Shown here one piece after another: positions 34,644 through 42,866 of a stretch of 64,000 nucleotides of DNA. Both the position numbers and the translations under genes were made by a program. Each line of letters starts with the position of its first letter. Position 1 is the stretch's first letter. Location of the stretch: NCBI RefSeq assembly GCF_003841465.1, contig NZ_REFZ01000012.1:1-64000 (forward strand). Reading direction: 5' to 3'. Source of the stretch: Natrarchaeobius oligotrophus (GTDB lineage: Archaea > Halobacteriota > Halobacteria > Halobacteriales > Natrialbaceae). The notes beneath the pieces are model-generated. The model was not told the DNA's origin and made no database searches. It saw only the letters and a list, made by a program, of their open reading frames with translations.

Positions 34644-34992
34644 TCCGAGTGTAGGTACAATCGCAGGGACGGCTCGCGGTTGCGCCGGCAGCGGCGGACG
34701 GCAGGCCGTCCGTCCTGGGAGTCGGTCGAATCGGTGGGGACGAACCGGCGACCCCGGGCACCTCGAAGCCTGCGGGACGACCGGTCGCTCGTCTCCGTCG
34801 GTCAGCCGGTCGCCCGTCGACCGACGTCCTCCCGCTCCTGACCATCAGGCTCGTCCCCTTCGTTCTCGGTCCCGCTCGTCGCCCAGATCGTCGCTCTACG
34901 GCCACAGCAGGCCGAGCGCCGCGAGACGCTCGAGATTCGAAACGGCACGGCGGAACCAGCGCGAAAGCCCACGACCGAACTCGCGGGAGAAG
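34644..34992. other. Gene-free gap with a GC-rich hairpin
   Basis: About 350 bp between two convergent genes. GGACGG/CCGTCC palindromes near 34698-34713 could act as a terminator-like structure. No credible start codon and frame combination was found; one minus-strand peptide-like stretch at about 34900-34985 lacks a start. Confidence 0.5.
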
Positions 34993-35895
34993 TCAGTACG
35001 TCTCGTCCCGATCTTTCCACTCGCCGATCCCCGACGGATCGAGGTGAACGTGCGCGTCGCCGACGTCGTCGATCCGCCGCAGGCTGGCGACGAGATCCGA
35101 CTCCACGTCGTGTGCCTGCCTGAACGGCATGTCGCCGTCGACCTCGACGTGGACCTCGACCTCGAGTACGGTGCCGTCGTAGAAGACGGTCAGATCGTGG
35201 ACGCCTTCGACGTCCGGGTGACTCCGCAGCGCGTCCGTGATCTGCTCGCGCTTTTCCGTCCCGGGTGCCGCACCGACGAGGTAGTCGACGTTCTCGCGAG
35301 CGATCTCGACCCCCTGGTAGACGACCAGGATGCTAACCAGTCCGCCCGCGATGGGATCGAGCAGCGACTGCCCCAGCAGAACCCCGACGACGCCGACGAC
35401 CGCGGCCAGCGAGGTGAAGATGTCGTTGAGACAGTCCGTCGCGAGCGCCTCGAGCGCCGTCGACTCGAGCGTCTCGTTGACGTACTCGGTGTAGCGGTAG
35501 ACGAGGTACATGTCGACGATCGCGAACGCGAGCGCGCCGAGCAACAGCGGGCTGAACGTGACTTCGACGCCGTGGCGAACGCCCTGAACCGATTCGTACA
35601 GCAGGTTCAGCCCCAGCAACACGATGATCGCGCCGACGAACAGGGCGGTCAGGGGTTCGATCCGATCGTGTCCGTGCGGATGGGTCGCATCGGGTTCCTC
35701 GAGCGCGCTTCGTCCCCAGACCAGGACCACGACGCTCGCGACGAGGTCCGCGATGGAGTGGGCGGCGTCGGCGAGCAGCGCGACGCTCCCGAACGCGAGA
35801 CCGACGGCCCCCTCGACGACGATCTTGGCCGCGTTCCCGACGACGTTCACCGCCGACGCTCGCGTGAACCCGGCTCGCTCGTCGGCGGTGGCCAT
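34993..35895 (-). CDS. Cation diffusion facilitator (CDF) metal exporter
   Basis: A 300-aa transporter exporting divalent metals such as Zn or Mn in exchange for protons. Helix-2 site in LLADAAHSIADLVAS (Asp, His, Asp) and helix-5 site in ALATDCLNDIFTS (Asp, Asp). A His-rich loop (THPHGHDRIEP) and the C-terminal cytoplasmic ferredoxin-like domain (EGVHDLTVFYDGTVLEVEVHVEVD...DVGDAHVHLDP) are typical. A 17-bp DtxR-like palindrome 8 bp before the ATG suggests metal-dependent repression. Confidence 0.9.
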   Translation of the reverse strand: MATADERAGFTRASAVNVVGNAAKIVVEGAVGLAFGSVALLADAAHSIADLVASVVVLVWGRSALEEPDATHPHGHDRIEPLTALFVGAIIVLLGLNLLYESVQGVRHGVEVTFSPLLLGALAFAIVDMYLVYRYTEYVNETLESTALEALATDCLNDIFTSLAAVVGVVGVLLGQSLLDPIAGGLVSILVVYQGVEIARENVDYLVGAAPGTEKREQITDALRSHPDVEGVHDLTVFYDGTVLEVEVHVEVDGDMPFRQAHDVESDLVASLRRIDDVGDAHVHLDPSGIGEWKDRDETY

Positions 35896-35902
35896 GACGT
35901 GA

Positions 35903-35919
35903 TTTAGACCCAGTCTAAA
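35903..35919 (-). promoter_or_regulatory. DtxR/MntR-like palindrome TTTAGAC-CCA-GTCTAAA
   Basis: A perfect 7-bp inverted repeat with a 3-bp centre, 8 bp upstream of the CDF start codon. It resembles the operators of haloarchaeal DtxR-family metal regulators (SirR, Idr; TTAGGnTnACCTAA-like). It would overlap the expected transcription start and so repress the exporter gene. Confidence 0.55.
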
Positions 35920-36191
35920 CTTGGATCTTTTCCTTTCGGCCGGACGAGAGGTGGGGTCGATCTGGCGTCCGCGAGCGGGTTTCCGAAAACGTCATCATGA
36001 TTCCTTGAGAATTCTCGTCGAGTGCGGCGGGAGAACGGGCGTCTCGACCGGTCGGTCGTCGGCTCGGCCGGCGGAGCCGGTCGAGGTACCGACGCGTCGG
36101 CTGTCCGCGAGCCGGCGCGTCCGTCGGTTCCGGGCCGCCGCGTCCGGTCCGCCTCGAGCACGCGACCGACACCAGCATCGATCACCACGCC

Positions 36192-36614
36192 ATGGCACCC
36201 GACCATCCCCTCGTTCGACTCGAGACGCTCGCCCTGATCGCGATCGGCGGATTCGCCGGTGCGAACCTTCGGTTCTTCGCGCTCGGCCTGTTTTCGGATG
36301 TCGTGGCGGTACTGCTCGTCAACGTCGTGGGCAGCTTCCTGCTCGGTTTTCTCGTCTACGAGGCCGAGTACCTGGACGTCGTCGGGCGGAAGTCCCGACT
36401 GCTCTTTACCACCGGGTTCCTCTCGTCGCTGACGACCTACAGCACGTTCGCCGTCCACACCGCGATCGAGGCGGGGCCGGGAGAGCCGCTGTTGCTCGCC
36501 GCGGTCGTCGCGGGCAACTACGGGCTCGGGTTCGCGGGCGTCCTCGCGAGCCGGTCGCTCGCACGGTGGGTCGCAGACGACGCACGGCTTCCCTCCGGAG
36601 GTGAAACGGCGTGA
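36192..36614 (+). CDS. crcB: Fluoride channel subunit CrcB (first of pair)
   Basis: A 140-aa, four-helix Fluc/CrcB protein exporting fluoride passively. GGFAGANLRFFALGL, LLVNVVGSFLLGFLVYE (the Asn of the pore), and TTGFLSSLTTYSTFAVHT (Phe-box and central sodium site region) are family motifs. Its TGA is overlapped by the GTG start of a second CrcB gene, so the two are translated together. Such pairs form an obligate antiparallel heterodimer when the single genes have evolved fixed orientations. No fluoride riboswitch was recognised upstream. Confidence 0.9.
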   Translation: MAPDHPLVRLETLALIAIGGFAGANLRFFALGLFSDVVAVLLVNVVGSFLLGFLVYEAEYLDVVGRKSRLLFTTGFLSSLTTYSTFAVHTAIEAGPGEPLLLAAVVAGNYGLGFAGVLASRSLARWVADDARLPSGGETA

Positions 36615-37042
36615 TCGCTCCCGGGGGCTCGCTCGAGGGCGGACTCGCCGCGATCGTTCTTCTCGCGGACTGGATCACGTTCGATCCCGAACCGGCGCAC
36701 CTGGTCGGAGCCGGCGGTGCGATCGGGGCTCTCCTTCGCTACGGCGTCTACCGGGGACTCTCGAGCGAGCGGTTCCCGTGGCCGACGCTGGCCGTGAACG
36801 TGATCGGAAGCTTCCTCTTCGGGCTCGCGATCTTCGCCGGTGCGGGCGAGTCGACGATCCAGTTCGTCGGCATCGGAATCTGCGGCGCGTTCACGACGTT
36901 CTCGTCGTTCTCGGTCGAGACGGTTCAGCTGTACGAACGCGGCGATCGAACGCTCGCGGTCGCGAACGCGGCGGGCAACCTCGTCCTCTCGGTCGCCGGA
37001 ATCGGGCTCGCGTGGGTACTGGTAGCGGTCGGACCGTTCTAG
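36611..37042 (+). CDS. crcB: Fluoride channel subunit CrcB (second of pair)
   Basis: A 143-aa CrcB paralogue. GAGGAIGALLRYGVYRGL, LAVNVIGSFLFGLAIF and GICGAFTTFSSFSVETVQLYE carry the expected pore residues. It starts at GTG 36611, with GTGA sharing three bases with the stop of the preceding gene. An extra N-terminal 30 residues (LLADWITFDPEPAHL) precede the first motif. Presumed to make the reverse-oriented half of the heterodimer. Confidence 0.9.
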   Translation: MIAPGGSLEGGLAAIVLLADWITFDPEPAHLVGAGGAIGALLRYGVYRGLSSERFPWPTLAVNVIGSFLFGLAIFAGAGESTIQFVGIGICGAFTTFSSFSVETVQLYERGDRTLAVANAAGNLVLSVAGIGLAWVLVAVGPF

Positions 37043-37128
37043 GGTGGGTCGTCGAAAAGCATCGAGATGCCGCGTGGTCGCCGTATCGATCGAACGCGGC
37101 GTACCGATCCACCCGGGGCGGTTCGGCG

Positions 37129-37560
37129 TTAGTCGGAGCCGCGGACGACGGTGACCGGAACGTCGGCCCGGCGAACGACCAGTTCGGCGACGCTCCCGAG
37201 CAGGTATCGCGCTGCGCCATCGCGGCTGTGATTGTCGACGACGATTCCGTCGGCGTCGTGGTCCTCCGCGTAGGCGACGATCGTTCGTCCGGGCTTGCCG
37301 ACCTCGAGTACCGTCTCGAACGAGTCGTCGGAGATCCGCTCTCGGAGCGAGTCGAGGATCGCCTCCCCTTTCTCGCGTTCGTTCAAGTACTCGTCGTCGG
37401 CCGTGTAGCCGGGAAACGCGCGCTGGCGACTGTAGTCCGCCATCGGATCCACGACGTACAACGCCGTCAGCCGTCCGTCGGGAAAGCGATCGAGCGTGTA
37501 CTCGAGCGCCGCCCGCGACGGAGCCGAGCCGTCGACCGGAACCAGTACGTGTTCGGACAT
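37129..37560 (-). CDS. Universal stress protein (UspA family)
   Basis: A 143-aa single-domain protein. HVLVPVDGSAPSRAALEYTL is the N-terminal strand and helix with the nucleotide-contacting Asp. The C-terminal ATP-binding loop is imperfect: VVDNHSRDGAARYLLGSVAEL retains G-S-V but has DNHSRDG instead of the usual MGTHGRSG, so ATP binding is doubtful. The end RRADVPVTVVR is standard. Role in stress response is inferred from the family only. Confidence 0.85.
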   Translation of the reverse strand: MSEHVLVPVDGSAPSRAALEYTLDRFPDGRLTALYVVDPMADYSRQRAFPGYTADDEYLNEREKGEAILDSLRERISDDSFETVLEVGKPGRTIVAYAEDHDADGIVVDNHSRDGAARYLLGSVAELVVRRADVPVTVVRGSD

Positions 37561-37864
37561 ACTCGCTCCACGGCGTCCGTCCTCAAATATCGCCCGACGA
37601 CACGGGTTCAGCGACGGTTTGGGACGTCGAGTCAACCGACGGCTGGCGTGGCGAGTTACTGGCCGTCTCGAGTCGGAGTCCGCCCGCGATCGGTCGGCGT
37701 CGATCGTCGCACACAGGTCACCGATCGAACAGTACGCCCGTCGTCTCGGAAGTAAAAATCGTTTTTCGCGTCGACGACGTCGAAGCGGTGGGGCGATCGA
37801 TCCGGACCGATCACGCCTCGTTCAGTCCCGGTAAGCTTAACAACCGACTGAGTGATTCACGTGT
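37561..37864. other. Intergenic region with the promoter of the MgtE-type pair
   Basis: No gene is seen. A T/A-rich island at 37750-37775 (AAAAATCGTTTTT) may terminate or promote transcription. GCTTAACAA at 37835-37843 is a TATA-like box about 26 bp before the ATG at 37865. Confidence 0.45.
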
Positions 37865-38434
37865 ATGAGCGTTCGGCGTGAGTTCTGGTCGATCTACCGC
37901 GAGACGCTTCCGATCCTGTTGATCGCACTCGGCGGCGGTCTCTTCGCCGGACTGGTTCTCGAGGGGATCGTCGAAAGCGTCCAGCGATTCCCCGGTCTCC
38001 TCGTGATGGTTCCAGTCTTTCTGGCGACGCGAGGGAACGTCTACGGGGCACTCGGCGGTCGAATCTCGAGCGGGCTCCACCAGGGGTTGATCGAACCCCG
38101 ATTTAGTAGGGACGATCGGCTCGTCAACGCGGTGCTCGCGTCGTTCGTCAACGGAATCGGCATCTCCATCGTCATCGGCGTGCTCACCTGGATCGCGCTG
38201 TTACTGCTGGGCTGGGAGGTCGCGGCGCTGTACGAACTCGTCGGGATCATGCTGATCGCCGGCGTGTTGACGTCGGTCGTCCTCATCTTCGGCCTCCTCG
38301 CGCTGATCTTCGCCGGTTACAAGTACGGCTACGATCCGGACAACCTCGTCGGCCCGATCGTCACCACGCTCGGCGACATCTTCGGCATGCTGTTCATGCT
38401 GCTTTCGATCACGCTCGTCGAGGTGGTGGTCTGA
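37865..38434 (+). CDS. MgtE/SLC41-type divalent cation transporter, half-protein A
   Basis: A 189-aa protein with about five helices equal to one MgtE membrane domain (Pfam MgtE): GLLVMVPVFLATRGNVYGALGGRISSGL carries the P-x-x-x-x-x-x-G-N signature of the pore helix, and DPDNLVGPIVTTLGDIFG the last helix. No N-terminal Mg-sensing N and CBS domains are present. Its stop overlaps the start of half B (TGATG). Mg2+ or Co2+ transport is inferred. Confidence 0.85.
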   Translation: MSVRREFWSIYRETLPILLIALGGGLFAGLVLEGIVESVQRFPGLLVMVPVFLATRGNVYGALGGRISSGLHQGLIEPRFSRDDRLVNAVLASFVNGIGISIVIGVLTWIALLLLGWEVAALYELVGIMLIAGVLTSVVLIFGLLALIFAGYKYGYDPDNLVGPIVTTLGDIFGMLFMLLSITLVEVVV

Positions 38435-39018
38435 TGGTCGTTCCGAGCGCGGCGGGCTCGCTCGGAACCTGGAACTGGAAGCGGATCGTCGGGAACATGT
38501 TCCCGCTGCTCGTCGTGCTCTCGATCATCGTCCTCTGGGCGGGGATCACCCTCGAGAACGCCGAGGAGATGCTTGAGCAGTACGCTATCCTCGCAGTGAT
38601 GGTGCCCACGATGGTCGACATGGGCGGGAATCTCGGCGCGATCTTGAGTTCGCGACTCTCGACCCGGTTTCACCTGGGAACGACGGAACTCGATCCGAGC
38701 GACCGCGAGCTGTGGGCGAACGTCGGGGCCGTTCTCGCGCTCGCGGTAACTATCTTCACGGCGCTCGCCTTCGGCGCGTACCTGCTCGGAATGCTCATCG
38801 GATCGGTCATTCCGCTGCCGACGCTGCTTCTCATCTCGCTGGTCAGCGGGATGTCCGTCGCGGTGATCGCGGTCGTCTTCAGCTTCGCCGCGACCTACGG
38901 CTCCTACCGCCTCGGGATCGACCCCGACGACACCACGATTCCGATCGTCACGAACGTCGTCGACGTCTTCGGCATGGTGATCTTCATCGGCGTCTCGGCG
39001 ATCGTTCTCGGACTCTAG
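38434..39018 (+). CDS. MgtE/SLC41-type divalent cation transporter, half-protein B
   Basis: A 194-aa paralogue of half A: AILAVMVPTMVDMGGNLGAILSSRLSTRF is the matching pore motif and DPDDTTIPIVTNVVDVFGMVIF the final helix with conserved Asp residues. Eukaryotic SLC41 proteins fuse two such domains, and bacterial MgtE forms homodimers. Here two separate genes, overlapping by one base, most likely give a heterodimer. The ATG at 38434 shares its A with the TGA of half A. Confidence 0.85.
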   Translation: MVVPSAAGSLGTWNWKRIVGNMFPLLVVLSIIVLWAGITLENAEEMLEQYAILAVMVPTMVDMGGNLGAILSSRLSTRFHLGTTELDPSDRELWANVGAVLALAVTIFTALAFGAYLLGMLIGSVIPLPTLLLISLVSGMSVAVIAVVFSFAATYGSYRLGIDPDDTTIPIVTNVVDVFGMVIFIGVSAIVLGL

Positions 39019-39133
39019 GCGAGAACTCCCCGCTCGTCGTCGGCCTCCCGTCGTCCGTTTCGGAACGCGTTCCACTCCCGGACGCCGCCGAAGTGACATC
39101 CTAACTAACACCGGACCGATCGTCGACCGTCGT

Positions 39134-40006
39134 ATGCTGCCGCCCGTCGCGAATCGGTTCGTCGCCGGCGAGACGCCGGCCGAAGCGATCGAGTACGCTC
39201 GTCGCCGGTCCGGCGACGGCCCAAACGCGATGCTCAACCGGCTCGGCTCGCACCACCGGGACCTCTCGAGCGTGCGCGCCGACGCCGACGAGTACGTCAT
39301 GCTCGTCGAGGAGCTCGCACGTCTCGACGGCGATCCCGCGGTCTCGGTCAAGCCGACGCAGCTCGGCCTCGAGATCGGCGAGCCGCTCTTTCGAACTTCG
39401 CTCGAGCACATCTGTGAACGCGCAGCCGGCCGGGACGTCGCGGTCTGGCTCGACATGGAAGAACACTGGACCGTCGAGCCGACGCTCGAGGTCGCGGTCG
39501 ACCTCGCGCGCGAGTACGGCGGCGTCGGCGTCTGCATCCAGGCCGACCTGAAGCGAAGCCGGGCGGACCTGCGGAGACTGGCGGACGAACCCGTCCGCGT
39601 TCGCCTCGTCAAAGGCGGCGCGTACGATCGTCCCGACCCCATCGCGTACACGGATCCCGACCGTCGCGACCGGGCGTACCGAGCCCTGCTGTCGGAGGCG
39701 TTCGATCGCCTGGACGGCGGAATCGCGGTCGCGACGCACGACCCGGCGATGCTCGAGCACGCGGTGGAACTGGGCGACCGCCACGAGACGGCGTTCGAGA
39801 TTCAGATGCTGATGGGCGTTCGACCGACGGCACAGCGGACGCTCGCCGACGAGTACGAGGTCCGGGAGTTCGTCCCCTACGGCCCACGCTGGAAGCGGTG
39901 GGCGTTCAACCGCGCCCGACGTAACCTCGGCTTCGCCGCTCGAGCCGTCGGCGAGACGCTGGTACCGACGAACCGGGCGGCGTCGGGAATCGCTGCCCGG
40001 CGGTGA
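39134..40006 (+). CDS. Proline dehydrogenase
   Basis: A 290-aa FAD enzyme with the PutA-type TIM barrel, oxidising proline to pyrroline-5-carboxylate. AVSVKPTQLGLE opens the barrel, VAVWLDMEEHWTVEPTLEV is the metal-free Asp-Met-Glu block, RVRLVKGGAYDRPDPI the family's RLVKGAY motif, IAVATHDPAML the next strand, and FEIQMLMGVRPTAQ then VPYGPRWKRWAFNRARRN the C-terminal substrate block. The P5C dehydrogenase partner is not adjacent. Confidence 0.9.
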   Translation: MLPPVANRFVAGETPAEAIEYARRRSGDGPNAMLNRLGSHHRDLSSVRADADEYVMLVEELARLDGDPAVSVKPTQLGLEIGEPLFRTSLEHICERAAGRDVAVWLDMEEHWTVEPTLEVAVDLAREYGGVGVCIQADLKRSRADLRRLADEPVRVRLVKGGAYDRPDPIAYTDPDRRDRAYRALLSEAFDRLDGGIAVATHDPAMLEHAVELGDRHETAFEIQMLMGVRPTAQRTLADEYEVREFVPYGPRWKRWAFNRARRNLGFAARAVGETLVPTNRAASGIAARR

Positions 40007-40109
40007 GCGCGAGAACGAAGCGCCCGCTTCGGGCCCGATCGAAATCGCTCACGGTCCACGCAGAACGTGCCAGCTACGCCCTTTTACTGACGAAGACCCT
40101 CTCGTCGGT

Positions 40110-40271
40110 ATGGCGACGAGACCACCCGTCGAATGTCCAGTCTGTCACGAGCCGATGACCCAGGGGAAACCGCTCGAGCGCCACCTCCTTCGAGATCACG
40201 GAAAGCGAACGCTCGCGAGCTTCGTCGTCGCGGAAGCGGAGGCGATCGAAAACGAAGACGTCGCGGAGTGA
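40110..40271 (+). CDS. 53-aa C2H2-type zinc-finger protein
   Basis: MATRPPVECPVCHEPM and following residues carry Cys9, Cys12, His25 and His30, a C-x2-C-x12-H-x4-H finger resembling the classical fold. A short acidic tail follows. Small archaeal single-finger proteins like this often bind nucleic acid or act as hubs; the actual role is unknown. Clean ATG start and GC-rich third positions. Its stop is 10 bp before the convergent FemAB-like gene. Confidence 0.7.
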   Translation: MATRPPVECPVCHEPMTQGKPLERHLLRDHGKRTLASFVVAEAEAIENEDVAE

Positions 40272-40281
40272 ACGCCCCGAG

Positions 40282-41298
40282 TTACGACTCGAGCCGACGC
40301 GAGATCGACCGGCCGGCGTTCAACACCGGCAGCGCGGGCGAGGGGAAACCCCGTTCGTAAACCAGCAGCGGGATCGTCTCCGCGCCGAAGTACTCCTTGA
40401 ACCGGAAGACGCCGTTTCTGAAATCCGGCGGCGATCCCCTGAGTTCGTACGTCTCGTACCCCTCGTCGATCCCCCACTTGATGGCGTGTTCGTGGAGGAG
40501 CTCGGGCGCGTGATACTCGAAGTGATCCTCCGTGACGGCCGTAAAGAGGTGCTGAAGCGTCGACTGCTCCTCGTCGCGGAGGTACATGTACATTCCTCGC
40601 GTCTCACCGTTCACCCGCAGCGAAAACACGGTTACGCGGTCGCTAAACTCCCGCAGTTCGTCGAAAAACGACCGCGGGAGCGTCGGGAGACCGACCCGAT
40701 CGGTCACCGTCGCGTAATCCGCGTAGAACGTCTCGAGGGTCCCGTCGGTGAGCGACTCCTCGACGACCTCGAAGTCGTACTCGTGGCCCCGCCGGATTCC
40801 GCGGCGTCGTTCGCCGTCCATCTCCGCGAACAGTTCGTCCCAGCCCAGAGAGAGGTCGAGCGTGAATCGACACGAGAGGATCGTCGGCCGGTACCCCCGC
40901 TGCTCGAGGAGCTCGTGGTAGCGGACGTAGTTCTGGTCGTACGTCCGAAGCTCGTTGAACAGGATCCGTCCGGTACAGAGATCACCGACAGCGTCGAGGA
41001 GCAACTCGAGTGAGGTCTCCTCGTCGGTCATGGCGATCGGTCCGCCGTATCCCGGTCTGATCGAACTCAGACGATTGATCCGGCCGAGTTCGGTCACGAA
41101 GTTGGGAAACGCCGCGATCGGATTGCCGCTCTTTTCGACGAGCAGGTGTCTGGGTTCGTGTGAAAGCGCCTCCTCGACGGCGCGAAGCCACTCGTATCGG
41201 TGGTAGACGCAGCTGAGATCGGACTGGTCTACGACGTTGTTCCACTGGTTCCGGTTCACGTCCTGGATGCTCTCTACGTGACGAACGTCGGGCCCCAT
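40282..41298 (-). CDS. FemAB/GNAT-fold peptidyl- or acyl-transferase
   Basis: A 338-aa protein with tandem GNAT-like halves, as in FemX/FemAB lipid II aminoacyltransferases and archaeal BioF2-like proteins: SCVYHRYEWLRAVEEAL at the start, MDGERRRGIRRGHEYDFEV as the substrate-binding link, and VNGETRGMYMYLRDEEQSTL then HAIKWGIDEGYETYELRGS in the second half. FemAB enzymes add amino acids from aminoacyl-tRNA to amines; here there is no peptidoglycan, so a glycan or lipid acceptor is more likely. It lies downstream of the toroid and ATP-grasp genes. Confidence 0.75.
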   Translation of the reverse strand: MGPDVRHVESIQDVNRNQWNNVVDQSDLSCVYHRYEWLRAVEEALSHEPRHLLVEKSGNPIAAFPNFVTELGRINRLSSIRPGYGGPIAMTDEETSLELLLDAVGDLCTGRILFNELRTYDQNYVRYHELLEQRGYRPTILSCRFTLDLSLGWDELFAEMDGERRRGIRRGHEYDFEVVEESLTDGTLETFYADYATVTDRVGLPTLPRSFFDELREFSDRVTVFSLRVNGETRGMYMYLRDEEQSTLQHLFTAVTEDHFEYHAPELLHEHAIKWGIDEGYETYELRGSPPDFRNGVFRFKEYFGAETIPLLVYERGFPSPALPVLNAGRSISRRLES

Positions 41299-41627
41299 CT
41301 ACACCTCGGTTCGATATCGCCGTACATAATTACGAACTGGCTTCGAGAGGTACAACGAACGTACCGGACAGAAAGCGGCCGAACACCGCCCGGCCCAGGT
41401 GCGTTCCGGCGCATCGAATGACGTTCGCTCGGAAACCGAGCGGCACTCTCGAGCAACCGGTCTCGAGGGACTCGACGAATGGACAGCGACGGACGACTCG
41501 AGCAACCTGATCGAACGCCGGCTCGAGCGACCACACTCGGACGGCCGATTCGCGTCCCAGCGCCGGACGATCGGCCTCCAGTGGGCGTCCACCGAAGCTC
41601 GCGGCGAATCGCCGCGGCGGCTCGCGC
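41299..41627. other. Gap between the toroid gene and the FemAB-like gene
   Basis: No gene is seen. An AT-rich stretch at 41315-41335 (CGTACATAATTACG) gives a TATA-like element on the minus strand, so the FemAB-like gene can have its own promoter. Confidence 0.5.
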
Positions 41628-42866
41628 TCACTCCGTGGACGGAACTCGCGGGCGAGCGGCCGCCTCTCCCGACGCGCCGAGCCGCCGGCAGCGCAGATAC
41701 CGCGAGAGCGCGTAGGACATCCACGCCTGGCACCACCGCATCAGCGTGAACCGCTTCGTGTACCACCGGCGCTGCTGGTAGTAAAACTGTCCGCCGCCCG
41801 CGTAGAGTGCGTCCCTCGTCCACTCGATGATTCGTCGAGCGAAGGCGAGATCACCCAGCTCGGCGAAGACGACGATCCCCTGGGCGGCGGCGTGGACGTC
41901 ACGCGGGTACGCGCTCGACTCGTCCCACCGCGGCGCGCCGTCGTCGTCGAACAGTCGCTCGCGGTAGAACGTCGCAGCGCGCTCGAGCGTCGGTTCGAAC
42001 CGATCGTCTCCGGTGACGTCCCGGTGTCGCAGGAACGATTCGACGATGAAGCCGTTGTGGAAGTTGTCCATCGAGAGGTGCGACGCCGTCGGCGGATCGG
42101 CGTACATCCAGCCACCCGAAGCCGTCTGCTTGCTGGCCACGTACTCGAGGATGGCCGTCGCCGCTTCGCGCAACCGTCGGTCGCCAAACCGATCGAACAG
42201 ATCGAGCAGCAATCGCGCGCCCAGCGCGTTCGCGTTGAGCGTGTACGCCTCGCGGTCGGTCGACCCGTCCCTCGAGGCGGTGTAGTTGATCCGCGCGCCC
42301 TCGTCGACCTCCTCGTACGCGAGGTCCTCGAAGAGGAAGTCGCTGGCAGTGCGCGCGACGTCCGCGTACCGCGGCTCCGAGAGGGCGTCGCTTCCCCGGA
42401 GCAGCGCCCTGACCGCGTACGACGTCGAGACCACGCCCGACACCTCCCCCGGCGTCGACGCGCCGTCGCTCGAGAGGTCCTGCAGGGGATGGCGATGACC
42501 GCCGCCACCGAAGCCGGCACACCAGTCGTTTTGGGCCTCGAGCAGCCACTCGAGTAGCGATCGGCCCTCCCGCGCGTACCGATCCTCGCCCGATCGCTCG
42601 TACAGGTCGAGGGTGGCGAGGGCGAACAGCGCGGCTCCCTTGTAGTTGCGGCGCTGCTCGACGAGAAACAGCGGTCGGAGGTTGACGGGAGCCCGTTTGA
42701 TCGTCTCCTGGACGGCGAGGTTGACGAGTTTGCTCTCGATCGGCAGCGAACGGACGAACGCGCTGCTGAGTCCGTCGGCGTAGTCCCAGCCGGTGTACTC
42801 GCGCTCGCTCGCGTACGCGAGGGTACTCCGACGGAGTCGATCGATCGATTCGTCGTCCAGAGTCAT
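41628..42866 (-). CDS. Alpha/alpha-toroid (six-hairpin) glycan-modifying-like protein
   Basis: A 412-aa soluble helical protein. Repeating helix pairs (ALFALATLDLYERSGEDRYA, LLEWLLEAQNDWCAGFGG, VVSTSYAVRALLRGSDAL, ANALGARLLLDLFDRFGD, ILEYVASKQTASGGWMYADP, HLSMDNFHNGFIVESFLRH) form an alpha/alpha barrel as in glycoside hydrolases, polysaccharide lyases and C5-epimerases. Database labels such as antibiotic transporter permease are not supported, because there are no membrane helices. ATGA overlap with the ATP-grasp gene shows co-expression. The catalytic role is not readable. Confidence 0.65.
   Translation of the reverse strand: MTLDDESIDRLRRSTLAYASEREYTGWDYADGLSSAFVRSLPIESKLVNLAVQETIKRAPVNLRPLFLVEQRRNYKGAALFALATLDLYERSGEDRYAREGRSLLEWLLEAQNDWCAGFGGGGHRHPLQDLSSDGASTPGEVSGVVSTSYAVRALLRGSDALSEPRYADVARTASDFLFEDLAYEEVDEGARINYTASRDGSTDREAYTLNANALGARLLLDLFDRFGDRRLREAATAILEYVASKQTASGGWMYADPPTASHLSMDNFHNGFIVESFLRHRDVTGDDRFEPTLERAATFYRERLFDDDGAPRWDESSAYPRDVHAAAQGIVVFAELGDLAFARRIIEWTRDALYAGGGQFYYQQRRWYTKRFTLMRWCQAWMSYALSRYLRCRRLGASGEAAARPRVPSTE

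Noticed and set aside
34802-35020. 72-aa minus-strand frame in the kinase-CDF gap
   Set aside because: Overlaps the CDF 3' end, has no usual composition and no family resemblance.
35896-36191. Fluoride riboswitch upstream of crcB
   Set aside because: The conserved GG-GAUGG and CUGAUGACUCC-like parts were not seen.
41628-42866. Transporter permease identity often attached to such proteins
   Set aside because: No membrane helices; helix pairs fit an alpha/alpha toroid.
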